Counted from the stretch's first letter, positions 1 to 7,927 are shown. The stretch is DNA of 10,804 nucleotides from Candidatus Absconditabacterales bacterium (GCA_937965925.1 CALCME010000129.1:1-10804), one strand, 5' to 3'. The notes: generated by a model from the sequence alone, not told the origin. A program made the numbers and translations.

Positions 1-1059
1 ATTCATGAGCACTCCCATTCCATAAGCAATACAACCTCATATGAGATTAACAGTCAGTGAAAATATAGACAATAGTGTTGCTTTGTACTTTCTATTCTTA
101 AGTGTCTTGAGAAGGTGTTTACTGATTACTCCTCTTCTAGATTGTCGATATCCTATGATACAAGAAAACGTTAGAAGAGTAACATATGGATCTCAGTTTC
201 GTCATGCGAATATGTATCATCCTGAGATGGAAAGCATGTCAAATATCATGAATAATTTAAGAGGAAGACGTTCTAAATAGCGAATAATAGGGCTGTGTCA
301 AATGATTCGCATAAGTAATCTTGAAATTCAGATCATCACTCATAGATATCATACACTCACTCACAGATCAATTACAAATGGTTCCCTGTAGTTTAGTTCA
401 CTCATATATACTCACGAGATAAGTGCAAAAAACAGAACGATCAGATAGGTCCCTCTTCAGTGTTGTTCTTTGAGTATTGACTGTATGTTCTTTGTTTCTT
501 GTATTTCTGATTGTTGTAAGTTAGGATCAAGAGTAATTGCCCCAAAAAAACCTGCAATACAAAATAATATACATAGATAGAATCCCCACAAGAAAGATAT
601 CTCTGATAACATTGGTACTCATATTCGTATTGGAATGCTCAATGCTGCTATATTTCATCTAAATTTTCATCGCTTTGATCAAAATGCTTCTTTGTTTCAT
701 TCTTTAACCATCATATCATAAAAATACGCTTCACACGTACCACTATCTAGTCCTCTTCATATTCACAAAACGATACATCCTACGATAAAAAATCAAATAT
801 GAGTTCAACTTATAAATAATAGTATTCCTACAATGAAACATACCTGGGCAAGTGCTAACGTTGTTTTGTGTCATAAGGTATCTCATATATATCCACTTGG
901 CACCTCGACAATGAACCCTGTGATCAATAATGCACTTACATATATACCTACTTGCTGAACTGAGTTTCATGCTAAACTTAAAAAATACACCGACAAAACG
1001 GGTCGGAAGTATCTTGATGTTGCAAACTTATAGATGAAGAGTTTTCGATAGTTAGACAT
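1..1059 (-). CDS. MFS transporter, C-terminus cut by window edge
   Basis: This is a major facilitator superfamily permease in the inner membrane; its substrate cannot be told. The frame is open for 353 codons from the ATG at 1059 to the window edge when TGA is read as Gly. The clearest mark is MFS motif A between helices 2 and 3, at residues 56-65 (GYIGDTLGHK). Both the fourth and the eighth residue of that motif are TGA codons, and the eighth is the conserved glycine. Hydrophobic helices alternate with short loops as expected for 12 TM segments, of which about nine are inside the window. An in-frame TAG lies upstream of the ATG, and the gene starts 7 bases after the stop of the phosphatase gene, so it is probably the last visible gene of that operon. 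No clear Shine-Dalgarno is visible. It is similar to the MFS gene at the right end in its opening residues and in motif A (GDTxGHKT). Confidence 0.9.
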
Positions 1060-1066
1060 ATGTAAA

Positions 1067-1894
1067 TTATCTATGTAATTGTTCAACTAAATATGAAGTC
1101 ATATAGATAGTTCATGCAAGAACTCAATTAAGTCGATTTGATTCTTTTACGGTATAGTCTAAATTATTTCATTCAAGGTCACAGATATTTCATCATGCTT
1201 CTTCTAGGATTACTTGCAGTCAACAAGTATCTCGCTTACTCAAGCGATCATGAACTCTAAAGAATCATGATTGTTCCCCTTTAAGTATTAATCAACATGA
1301 TCGCGAAACACATTGATTACTTTTACTTGTTTGAAATTCTTTTTGGGTGATCTTGTTTTTAAATAAATTTTGATCAGGGTTGACTTCGAATCGTTCTCAC
1401 ATAGCAGCACTTACTTTTGATGCAGATTCTGGTGGAAAATCAATTTCAGATAATTTCTGATCTATTATTATTTGACTTGCTTCATTATTTGGATTTTGAT
1501 ATCGAGCTCATTTTCATCTTTGAGCTGAAAAGCACTCTCACGTAGTTGGAAAGTATAAGATTCATATTTCAGGAACTCAATCGAGACAAAGTCATATAAT
1601 TATACTATATTTTTCAATTCATTTGCTATAATTCTTTGTTCCATCTAAAGGATCTACAATCCATACATATCAAGAATAGTCTTCAATAACATTTTTTCAC
1701 TCTTCTCATAGAAATTGACTGTCAGGTAGTAGTTTTCATAACTCTTTTCTTAGAAATAGCTCAGCTTCTTTATCTGCTCTCGTTACAGGATCGTCTTCAT
1801 CAAGCTTAAATTCGATATCTAGTTTGTCTGATTTGAAGTACTTCAAATGTATATTTGCACATTCAGTAACAATTTTTCTTATTTTTTTTATCAT
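1067..1894 (-). CDS. Inositol monophosphatase-family phosphatase (paralog 1)
   Basis: A Mg-dependent phosphatase of the inositol monophosphatase/CysQ/FBPase superfamily, 275 aa, close to the family's usual 260-280. Visible motifs in order are DPVTRADKEAE, then the metal-binding Glu in LGEEG, then WIVDPLDGTKN with both metal-binding Asp, then RGKGAR (family KGxGA), and finally RDTCGLQVILEEAGG, which carries the third metal-binding Asp and the EAGG signature. The Trp before that Asp, usual in the family (WD), is Arg. About twenty in-frame TGA codons occur, including those for EEG, KGKGA and EAGG glycines. I chose the ATG at 1894; an upstream in-frame TTG at 1927 would add 11 hydrophobic residues and looks less likely. 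The gene lies 25 bases after its paralog and 7 before the MFS gene. The substrate could be inositol phosphate, 3',5'-bisphosphonucleotide or another sugar phosphate. Confidence 0.93.
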
Positions 1895-1919
1895 GTGTAA
1901 AACTATAAAATATAAAAAA

Positions 1920-2723
1920 TTAATCAACTATTTTTCAAAAGATACGAACGGCATCATTATGAAGATATCAGTTTGATGCAATGAATAAGTTATCGAGCAT
2001 GTATCACGGTGATGTATAGTCAATTGGTTTTCCGTATCTATCTGTTACTTTTCATCATGCTTCTTCTAGGATGACTTGATTTCAACATATATCTCGTTTA
2101 CCTCATCTAGGATTTGTAAAGAAATATATGTCAGCATTTCCAGATGCTATATCTCAGACTGTTTTTCCTATTGTTCCTCATACGAGAAGTTCATTTCATC
2201 ATAGGGATTTTTGAATACTATTAAACGTCTCTCTTCTTTCTGAAAACTGACTTTTCCCAATACATCTACTTTCTGTTATCGAAGTAACATTGCTTACTGA
2301 TAGTTTTTCTGGTTTTCATCATTTTTGTATCATATATGCTCAGCTTCATTTCTGTGCATAATATATAGTTTCAAAAAAAGGTAAGTATGCTACTCACAGG
2401 ACTGGTATTCCTTTTCTACAAAGACTAATCATATGTGAAAATTTTCCCGATCATCATATGAAATCTTTTGTTCCATCAATGGCATCTATCATCCATACAT
2501 CTCAGGAGTAGTCTATATCTTTATCATCGTGCTCTTGAGAGAGTATTTGAGCTTTCAAAATCTTATTCACTCATGCTCTTAGGAGACTATCAATCTCTAT
2601 ATCTGCTTGGGTGATAGGATAATAAGGATCTCCACCTGCATACGTGATATCTAACGTCTGTTGATGATATTTCATTGCTACTTTTCATGCTTCATGAAGA
2701 AGATCAATAACTTTTTTTATCAT
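1920..2723 (-). CDS. CysQ-like inositol monophosphatase-family phosphatase (paralog 2)
   Basis: A second member of the same phosphatase superfamily, 267 aa. Motifs in order are YYPITQADIEID, the metal-binding Glu in LSQEHD, then VWMIDAIDGTKDF with both metal-binding Asp (the usual Pro between them is Ala), KGSGAY, and RDICGNQVILEEAGG near the C-terminus with the third metal-binding Asp. The stretch after DGTKDF, with GKF and PVLGVAYLP, resembles CysQ-type 3'(2'),5'-bisphosphate nucleotidases more than animal-type inositol monophosphatases; that subfamily call is an inference. About twenty TGA codons are read as Gly, more than the number of GGN codons. The ATG at 2723 is the first start after an in-frame TAG. 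The gene starts 32 bases after the membrane-protein gene and ends 25 before paralog 1, with which it shares the long nucleotide string for LEEAGG. Confidence 0.93.
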
Positions 2724-2755
2724 TTTTTCAAAGATCTTTGTAAAAGATAGCTAAT

Positions 2756-3361
2756 TTAAAGAAGTTGTTTTCTTATGTTCCTCCTACGCCATATGAGCAT
2801 ACATACGAGTGATCGATTCAATGCAATTATTGATGCAGGATATAAGACGGTGATGATCGAAATATTCTCAAGAGCAAAGAATGCAAAGACGTATTTGAGT
2901 CAAGAAATGAATCGAGCAGGTATATGTTCATCGTAAGGAGATACATATCACTTACGAAAGGTGGGGAAGTACGTTCGAGCATCAATGCACGAGACAAGTA
3001 TGACAGACAATAATGGATCTTTCGTAAGATATCGTAATCATATAGATAAGAGTGCTCATCCAAAGGAAATTTTGTCTGATGTGGTGATATATCCGATTCA
3101 TTGTTTCCATCATAGCACTATTACGATCAAGCATGAGATCGCTGAAACAAGTAATACCCGTGTTCCAGCTCATCATCAATCTGTATATGCAGCAAAAAAT
3201 CAAATTCATGTGAGGATTGCTCGAATTATCCAAGAAAAAATATGTGGTCTGGTCGATCAGTAGATCATATCTCTGATATACAGAACATCAGCAACAAGTG
3301 TCATTGCTACTGCTATTCATCACAAGATTTCTTTTTGGTAGAGAGAAACGAATTCAATCAT
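2756..3361 (-). CDS. Multi-pass membrane protein, uncharacterised family (paralog B)
   Basis: A 201-aa integral membrane protein whose function is not known. It is a clear paralog of the upstream gene 3988-3389: both share the start LYxKEILGGIAV, a block with PHxFSWII, a glycine-rich turn DGGGAGT, then YITTSDKI, the block TKDPLLSVIL, IDAR, PTFRKGY and, near the end, FALxNISxITVLYPAS. I recall this arrangement from a widespread family of conserved hypothetical membrane proteins in bacteria; that is memory, not a search. Several hydrophobic helices are visible, with a basic tail (RRRNIRKQ). Three TGA codons in a row encode the glycines of DGGGAG. The ATG at 3361 aligns with the start of the paralog. 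The gene lies 27 bases after paralog A and 32 before the CysQ-like gene, in the same presumed transcript. Confidence 0.88.
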
Positions 3362-3388
3362 GATATGAAAGCGAATAGATACATAAGT

Positions 3389-3988
3389 CTATATAATAGG
3401 TATTTGTTTTCTCCTCCACCTTAGCATCGCTACAAACACAAAGTTCATAAGAATAAGAGACGCTGGATAGAGAACTGTAATGAGTGATATATTACCAAGG
3501 GCAAACATCGCGATGATGAATTTTACTCCAGAGAGAAAGTAGGTAGAAAGTGTTTCTTCATATGGTTTCTCGTATCCTTTACGAAAGGTCGGATAGAAAC
3601 TTCGTGCATCTATAATGGTAATGAGAATGACTGACAGAAGTGGGTCTTTGGTTATATATCGCAAAGGTATTGTGAACACAGATAAACCGAAAGCAATTTT
3701 ATCAGACGTTTTTATATATCATATTCATTGATTTCTTGCTAGGTATATAATAATCATGCAGGCAATCATAGACAGGAAAATTACCCATGTTCAAGCTCAT
3801 CATCAATCAGCATACGATGTACTAAATGCTATACCAGCAAGAACTGTCCATATGATCCAGCTAAACAGATGAGGTTTAGAAGTTCAGTTATAGACATCGA
3901 CTATATATGCGTAGTATCAGATACCATTTATGATAACAGCTATACCTCACAAGATCTCTTTTCGATAGAGTGTTATAACATCTGACAT
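3389..3988 (-). CDS. Multi-pass membrane protein, uncharacterised family (paralog A)
   Basis: A 199-aa integral membrane protein of unknown function and the first gene of the minus-strand cluster that runs to the left edge. After a short cytoplasmic-looking start (LYRKEIL) come hydrophobic helices separated by conserved loops: TSKPHLFSW at residues 36-44, the glycine-rich DGGGAGTW, YIKTSDKI, ITKDPLLSV, DARSFYPTFRKGYEKPYEET and ALGNISLITVLYPAS, ending in a basic tail (RWRRKQ). The family occurs widely as a conserved hypothetical, as far as I recall. The glycine-rich turn is encoded by TGA TGA TGA GCT TGA, with TGG kept for the Trp after it, which is strong evidence for TGA as Gly. The ATG at 3988 lies only 23 bases downstream of the end of a terminator, so its promoter is either very close or transcription reads through. 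Confidence 0.88.
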
Positions 3989-4010
3989 ATATGAAAGCTA
4001 CATCATGTAT

Positions 4011-4043
4011 ATAAAAGAAAACACTCTCAACTAGTGAGAGTGT
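4011..4043 (-). terminator. Rho-independent terminator after the SnoaL-like genes
   Basis: A perfect 9-base stem (arms 4035-4043 and 4021-4029, ACACTCTCA on the minus strand) with a 5-base loop is followed on the minus strand by TTTCTTTTAT. It lies about 60 bases beyond the stop of the second SnoaL-like gene. The plus-strand side has no comparable T-run, so it acts on the minus strand and should end the SnoaL transcript before the membrane/phosphatase/MFS operon. Confidence 0.75.
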
Positions 4044-4103
4044 ATTCACTTTTCGAAAAAAAGATAGAGGTTAGTGTATGTATCTTATACAACTATTCTT
4101 TTT

Positions 4104-4499
4104 TTAACAGTCTTCCCCTCATCACATCCCTGTTGAATCATAGAAGAACTGCTCTTTTACGATCTTTCCGTCTTTTACCTCATAGACACAGAGTTCGTGC
4201 ATAGACATGGTTCCATTCGGTGTTGTTGCTTCAAATCCCATAGAAACACAAAAGTGATCTTTAGACACGAGTGGATCGTGTATATACTGTTCTGTTATTT
4301 CCATTTGTGAAAATCCTTTTTCTCGGTTTTCAACTTTTACTTTAAGTGCTTCTCTTCCTTCAACACGATTCATTGGAAGTCCATCTGGTTCGATACTTAT
4401 GATGTCATCAGAATACAGTTCTGTATATGCCTTCGCATGTTCGTCATTACGACAGTAAGCGACAAGTTTTTCTGCTACTTGTTGTGTGGTAAGGGTCAT
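4104..4499 (-). CDS. SnoaL-like (NTF2-fold) protein, paralog 1
   Basis: A 131-aa protein of the SnoaL-like/NTF2-like alpha+beta barrel class, which includes small cyclases, isomerases and many proteins of unknown function; its role here cannot be told. It starts MTLTTQQVAEKLVAYC, has YTELYSDDIISIEPDG, and ends with the two typical strands CVYEVKDGKIVKEQFFYD. Read with TGA as a stop it would end at STGM; read as Gly it continues GGGEDC to a TAA at 4104, one of the clean cases here. I chose the ATG at 4499 because it aligns with the start of the neighbouring paralog. The frame is open further upstream to a TTG at 4571, which would add 24 residues rich in Gly, Pro and Trp encoded partly by a hairpin; I think that is leader. 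It lies 164 bases after its paralog and is followed by a terminator. Confidence 0.92.
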
Positions 4500-4557
4500 G
4501 GTTGGTGTTGTAAGGTTAAAAGGTGATGGTGGTAAATTGATTGCAAATCCACCCCAA

Positions 4558-4577
4558 CCCTCCTTTTTCAAGGAGGG
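4558..4577 (-). repeat. Hairpin with GAAA loop in the leader of the SnoaL-like gene
   Basis: A perfect 8-base inverted repeat: CCCTCCTT at 4558-4565 and AAGGAGGG at 4570-4577. On the minus strand it reads CCCTCCTT-GAAA-AAGGAGGG, a stem closed by a GNRA-type tetraloop. No T-run follows on either strand, so it is unlikely to be an intrinsic terminator. The 3' arm contains a Shine-Dalgarno-like AAGGAGG about 60 bases before the ATG at 4499. Its role is unknown: it could be an mRNA stability element or a dispersed repeat. Confidence 0.6.
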
Positions 4578-4663
4578 AGTACGTCACTATTTCTATTAAC
4601 TTCTAGATAATCTTAAACGGTTTCTCCCTTGATAAAGACGAAGAGGGATTTGTTTTAAATGTT

Positions 4664-5032
4664 CTACTCCTTCATTCCACTCGTATCGTAGAAGAACCAC
4701 TCTCTCGTGATCTTCCCCTCTTTCACTTCATAGATCGCTATTTCTTCTTCTACTGATTCCTCTGTTTTTCCTTTATAGATACAGGTAAATCCCATAGGAA
4801 CACTAATGATATTTCATGCAACGGTTGCTTCTCCGCATCGACCAGAGATATACTTCTCCATCATCTCTCCTCGTTTTGCAGATTTTGCTAGGACAGCTTC
4901 CATTCCAGTAGTTACTCCTCCATCCAGTTCAGTACTAATGATCTCTGGTGAATAGAGTTCAGCATAAGCAGTCTCATAGTCTCATTTCTTGCAGAGTTCT
5001 ACAAGTCTGTCAGCTACGTGTTGAGTGGTCAT
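4664..5032 (-). CDS. SnoaL-like (NTF2-fold) protein, paralog 2
   Basis: A 122-aa member of the same SnoaL-like/NTF2-like class as the gene at 4499-4104, with matching landmarks: MTTQHVADRLVELC at the start, AYAELYSPEIISTELDG, VPMGFTC in the middle, and IAIYEVKEGKITREWFFYDTSGM at the end (given here in parts of the paralog's order). Only two TGA codons are used; both encode Gly. It ends in TAG. The ATG at 5032 aligns with the paralog's start, and a candidate promoter lies 32-60 bases upstream. It diverges from the methyltransferase-like gene across 88 bases and is the first gene of the two-gene SnoaL unit. Neither copy has an obvious partner enzyme nearby, so no pathway can be assigned. Confidence 0.92.
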
Positions 5033-5063
5033 ATATTATTGGTATTACTAATAAAACTCTTTC

Positions 5064-5092
5064 ACTATATCTATCAAAAATACTCTATACAA
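5064..5092 (-). promoter_or_regulatory. Candidate sigma70-type promoter for the SnoaL-like genes
   Basis: On the minus strand the -10 box TATAGT (5069-5064) lies 17 bases from TTGTAT (5092-5087), which matches only the TTG half of the -35 consensus. Transcription would start about 25 bases before the ATG at 5032. It is a pattern match only, and the AT-rich context makes chance matches common. Confidence 0.35.
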
Positions 5093-5120
5093 CCCTTCTG
5101 AAGCATTTTGACTTGCATAT

Positions 5121-5876
5121 ATGTCAGATATATCCACAATAGGTCTAATTGATGAAGTTTTATCTTATAATTCTGTGTATATGAATACCTTTTTTCACTT
5201 AGCAACTTGAGTTTCAAAACATCAGCTTATCTCCAAAATACTAAAATCAGCGAAAGTATTTCCAAGTACGATTCTTTCCCTCGAATCGAACGATCATGAT
5301 GGAATGGAACATTTTGTAGAACAACATAATGTGATCTGTGTAAGCTCAGATAAAGAATGGATGAGTGCACGTAAACTTGCTCTACCTACGATTAAATACT
5401 ATCCACAATCTCTTCTTTCGTTTCGTATACCCCAAAAAGTCCAGCTTGTTACTCTCTTTGATCAGCGTATTAATACCCTTGTAGGAGAGAAGAAACGAGA
5501 GAAATGTTTTGAAAAGGTACTCTCATCTCTGGAACCTTATGGATATTTTATTTTTGATATCTATACCCCTCAAGCATTTGATCATCTTGGGAAAAAAGAC
5601 TCACAGATAGAGATATCAGATCAAAAATGTTCTTTTTCTACATGGAAAGAGAAAAAATGAGTCTATGAGTGTATTGCAACCAAATTTGAAAAGGAACCTG
5701 AAACTGACTTATATACCCGTCATGATATCAAGCAATGATATCAAGCATTCTCACTCCCTCACATGAAGAAACTCCTCTCTTGATTTGATTCACTTCAGAT
5801 ACTCGATCACAAAGCTAGAAAACAATCAAAAAAATCAGACCATCTCGTGGTGGTTGCTCAGAAGGGATGGGAGTAA
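5121..5876 (+). CDS. Class I SAM methyltransferase-like protein with degenerate SAM-binding motifs
   Basis: A 251-aa protein with the layout of small class I methyltransferases. Residues 106-120 (KVQLVTLFDQRINTL) match the post-motif II strand of the family (FDLVTxFDSINYL), and FEKVLSSLEPYGYFIFDIYTP matches the usual L-P-G-G-F-I-F-D-tract after it. However, the SAM-binding motif I, normally LDLGCGTG, reads ILSLESNDHDG at residues 51-61, losing all the key glycines, and the acidic residue at the end of strand 2 is Ser (VICVSSD, residues 71-77). It may be inactive, or bind something other than SAM. The frame runs past a TGA at 5658-5660 (Gly) to TAA at 5876. The ATG at 5121 gives a full N-terminal helix. 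It ends 8 bases from the convergent vapC gene, and its 3' end is repeated at 6647-6778. Confidence 0.8.
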
Positions 5877-5884
5877 AAACTACT

Positions 5885-6277
5885 CTACTCCTGACTCCTT
5901 TTTTTCAGATACCTATCAAGCGTATGTATAGATCATCACAGATGCTTTTGTGTTGCTAACAGAAGGCAGTCAACAAATTCAAGTTTTGGATCTTCACGGA
6001 AGTACGTGAACGTTTTCATTATGGTATTTTCGTTTTCTATAGAAATATTGGGGAGTTTGAAAAAAAGAAGAAGTCCAGTTATAACTAACTCTCTTGAATA
6101 TCAATACAACTGTTTTGATGTCATTACATAGATAACTTGAGCGATAACATCAGTGAGAATGCGCGTTTCTATCTGATTCTTTTCTATATTAGATATAATC
6201 TCTCTTGCTTTTTGACCGTCTTTACTCTCTTCATTTAGAAGAACTCTTATGACGACATTTGCATCAAGAATGTTCAT
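5885..6277 (-). CDS. vapC: PIN-domain toxin (VapC type)
   Basis: A 130-aa PIN-domain protein, a typical VapC length. VapC toxins are Mg-dependent RNases that cleave specific RNAs and are held inactive by the cognate antitoxin. The start MNILDANVVIRVLL carries the first acidic residue (D5). D103 in EFVDCLLLA and D121 in HTLDRYL supply the two C-terminal acidic positions. The second acidic position, usually Glu in a VxAEVxYVL-like stretch, is Gln at residue 47 (VIAQVIYVM; codon CAA at 6139-6137), which would weaken metal binding. Three TGA codons are read as Gly; with TGA as a stop, the C-terminal half would be lost. The gene starts 29 bases after the antitoxin stop, in the usual antitoxin-first order. 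Its stop lies 8 bases from the end of the convergent methyltransferase-like gene. Confidence 0.88.
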
Positions 6278-6306
6278 GAGTTCACTTTTCTAGTTAGATA
6301 AAAAGA

Positions 6307-6567
6307 TTACCTTTTAGTTTTATTCGTGTATTTGTCTATCGCAGCTTTCTCAGATGCGGATTGTATTATGTGATCATCTAATACAATGTTTTTCTCTGGG
6401 AAGAGATTTTCAAAATCAGTAAGTTTTGTTGCTTTCTCATGGTGTAGTATTCGTTTTCATCACTCATATTCTATAGATATTTTTGATCATGGTTGAATTC
6501 CTGCGTCTTTACGAGATTTCGCAGGGAGTGTTATCTGACCATGTTGATTGACTGTTGCGGTTGTCAT
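6307..6567 (-). CDS. vapB: AbrB/SpoVT-fold antitoxin (VapB type)
   Basis: An 86-aa antitoxin. Residues 5-40 form a swapped-hairpin AbrB DNA-binding domain: TVNQHGQITLPAKSRKDAG, then IQPGSKISIEYEGGKRIL, matching the family pattern GxIxIPxxxRxxxGIxPGxxVxV. The conserved glycine of the PG pair (G27) is encoded by TGA, as are G36 and G37, a strong check on the code. The C-terminal part (residues 45-86), acidic then basic, is the expected toxin-binding tail. Proteins of this type bind the toxin and repress their own operon. The ATG at 6567 is the only reasonable start, and a promoter inside an inverted repeat lies 32-59 bases upstream. Two genes, antitoxin then toxin, form a type II toxin-antitoxin operon. 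Confidence 0.9.
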
Positions 6568-6581
6568 ATGATATCTTTTTT

Positions 6582-6641
6582 TAATACTAAATACATATAT
6601 AATACGAATGGAATTATATATTACAAATTATTTTAGTATTA
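6582..6641 (-). promoter_or_regulatory. vapBC promoter flanked by an inverted repeat (candidate operator)
   Basis: On the minus strand TTGTAA (6626-6621) and TATTAT (6604-6599) are separated by 16 bases, a plausible sigma70-type promoter placed 32 bases before the vapB ATG. A perfect 10-base inverted repeat, TAATACTAAA at 6582-6591 and TTTAGTATTA at 6632-6641, brackets it. AbrB-type antitoxins commonly bind such repeats around their own promoter, so autorepression here is a reasonable inference but not shown. Confidence 0.55.
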
Positions 6642-6646
6642 TTTTA

Positions 6647-6778
6647 GTCTCACTTTTTCATTCATATGAATAATACTCTCTTGATTCTAATCAGTCCAGT
6701 TTCTAGACCACAAAGCTAGAAAACAAACAAAAAAAAGCAGACCATCTCGTGGTGGTTGCTCAGAAAGGATGGGAGTAG
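6647..6778 (+). pseudogene. Broken partial copy of the methyltransferase-like gene 3' end
   Basis: This stretch matches the last 120 or so bases of the gene ending at 5876. Near 6707-6778 the match is almost exact: an 18-base block ending in aaaacaa and a 28-base block ending in gctcagaa are identical to 5807-5824 and about 5837-5864. Further left the copies diverge. The copy is not a gene: it has a TAA in place of a sense codon near 6688 and a one-base insertion in the A-run at about 6730 that shifts the frame. No start or other domain of the methyltransferase is present. Together with the intact copy it forms a direct repeat around the vapBC genes. It could be left from a tandem duplication or from the event that inserted vapBC. 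Confidence 0.75.
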
Positions 6779-6788
6779 TGAAAAGGTT

Positions 6789-6818
6789 TTGACTTTAATG
6801 GACTTTAAAAAATAAATA
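6789..6818 (+). promoter_or_regulatory. Candidate sigma70-type promoter for the PiT-like gene
   Basis: TTGACT (6789-6794) is followed after 18 bases by TAAATA (6813-6818) on the plus strand, just beyond the broken methyltransferase copy. It is the best promoter match in the 376-base gap between vapB and the membrane-protein gene, and would give a leader of about 120 bases. The remainder of that gap, 6819-6943, shows nothing else I can name. Confidence 0.4.
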
Positions 6819-6943
6819 TATCTTATTTAGTTTTTATTTACATCCAGGTACAAACCACTATATCAAAACTATCTATCCAAGACTCTCTCGATTATTCGTC
6901 GGCGTCTTTCTCTTTTGTTTTAATCTGTCATATATAAGAACCT

Positions 6944-7927
6944 ATGGATTGGAGTTTTGTGTTTATGATTGTGTGATTTTCATTGGCGGCGTATAGTGTA
7001 ATTGCGAATGATAGTATTCAGACACTTGGGACATTCTTGGAGTCAAACAAAAAAACTGCATGGCGAAAACTTGCAACAGCAGCGAGTATTATAGCATGTG
7101 CAGTAATTATTACTAGCTGGGTGCAGTATGGATGAGATATATCCCGATGAAGATTGGCGACGAAGTGAATTGAAGTTCCGGCGTTCTTTACGATTCGACA
7201 TGCTCTTGCTCCTCTTGGATTGATGCTTCTGACGAAGTTCGGTATTCCTGTGAGCACCTCACTTTTGATCTTAAGTGTGTTTGCGACGAGTAGTACGATC
7301 ACCAAGATGGTAAGTAAGAGTATGCTCTGATATGCTATTGCGTTTATTGCTGCATATATACTTCGATTTGCTGTAGTGTGGGTTTATGAACACTTTAGAT
7401 GAAGATATACGAGTACAACACGATACAAACGATACAAAAGTAACATAAATCGAACCTATCTTCAGTGGCTTTCTACCTGATATCTGCGATCAGTGCGACT
7501 TATGCATGATATGGCAAATATCGCTGTCTACCTCCCACGTCAGTTATCTATGTGATATTTGATCTTTACGTTGGTCTTGGTGGTATGATGACTGTTCTAC
7601 ATCTTCTGGAGATGAGGAGGAAAGATACAGGACGTTGTTTCGTCCAAAACATGAACTGAGTATATCAAAGCAGCAACCATAATCGATTTTGTCTATGCCT
7701 GTGTTCTTGTGTATTTCAAAGAAATGAACAGTATCCCCATGTCTACAACCTGGGTGTTTATCTGACTTCTTGCTGGGAGAGAGCTTGCGTTGACTCATTT
7801 TAAGTGACATGGTCTTGCTCTTAAGACTGTCTTCCCGATGATCTTCAAAGATTTCGCAAAAGTCCTCTTCTGACTAGTGATATCAGTTGCTCTTGCGTTG
7901 GGAGTTGGTGCAGTGAGTGGATGGTAA
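6944..7927 (+). CDS. Multi-pass membrane protein, PiT phosphate-transporter-like
   Basis: A 327-aa integral membrane protein with about nine hydrophobic helices. Two signatures recall the inorganic phosphate transporter (PiT) family: IANDSIQTLGT at residues 20-30, like the PiT GANDxANxxGT, and GIPVSTS at 100-106, like PiT P(V/I)STTH. In PiT these lie in the two re-entrant half-repeats that bind phosphate and cation. Here the sequence between and after them differs, and the His after the second motif is absent, so transport of phosphate is an inference and another anion is possible. Helices follow at roughly 114-150, 185-210 and 290-327. About fourteen TGA codons are read as Gly. The ATG at 6944 is the first after an in-frame TAA. 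The gene converges with the small minus gene, ending 22 bases before it, and has no operon partner. Confidence 0.82.

Noticed and set aside
41..280. Plus-strand frame of 79 codons starting at ATG 41
   Set aside because: It lies opposite the MFS gene, whose minus-strand frame is continuous across it with TGA as Gly and shows transporter helices.
2961..3263. Plus-strand frame of 100 codons, and its neighbours at 3242-3424
   Set aside because: These are antisense to the two membrane paralogs, which share clear protein similarity with each other on the minus strand.
5871..5905. Intrinsic terminator between the convergent methyltransferase-like and vapC genes
   Set aside because: Only a 6-base stem with a 10-base loop can be drawn, and the T-run is several bases away; too weak to list as a feature.
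7018..7305. Minus-strand frames within the PiT-like gene (also 7544-7810)
   Set aside because: They oppose a longer plus frame that has transporter motifs and continuous helices; they are shadows.
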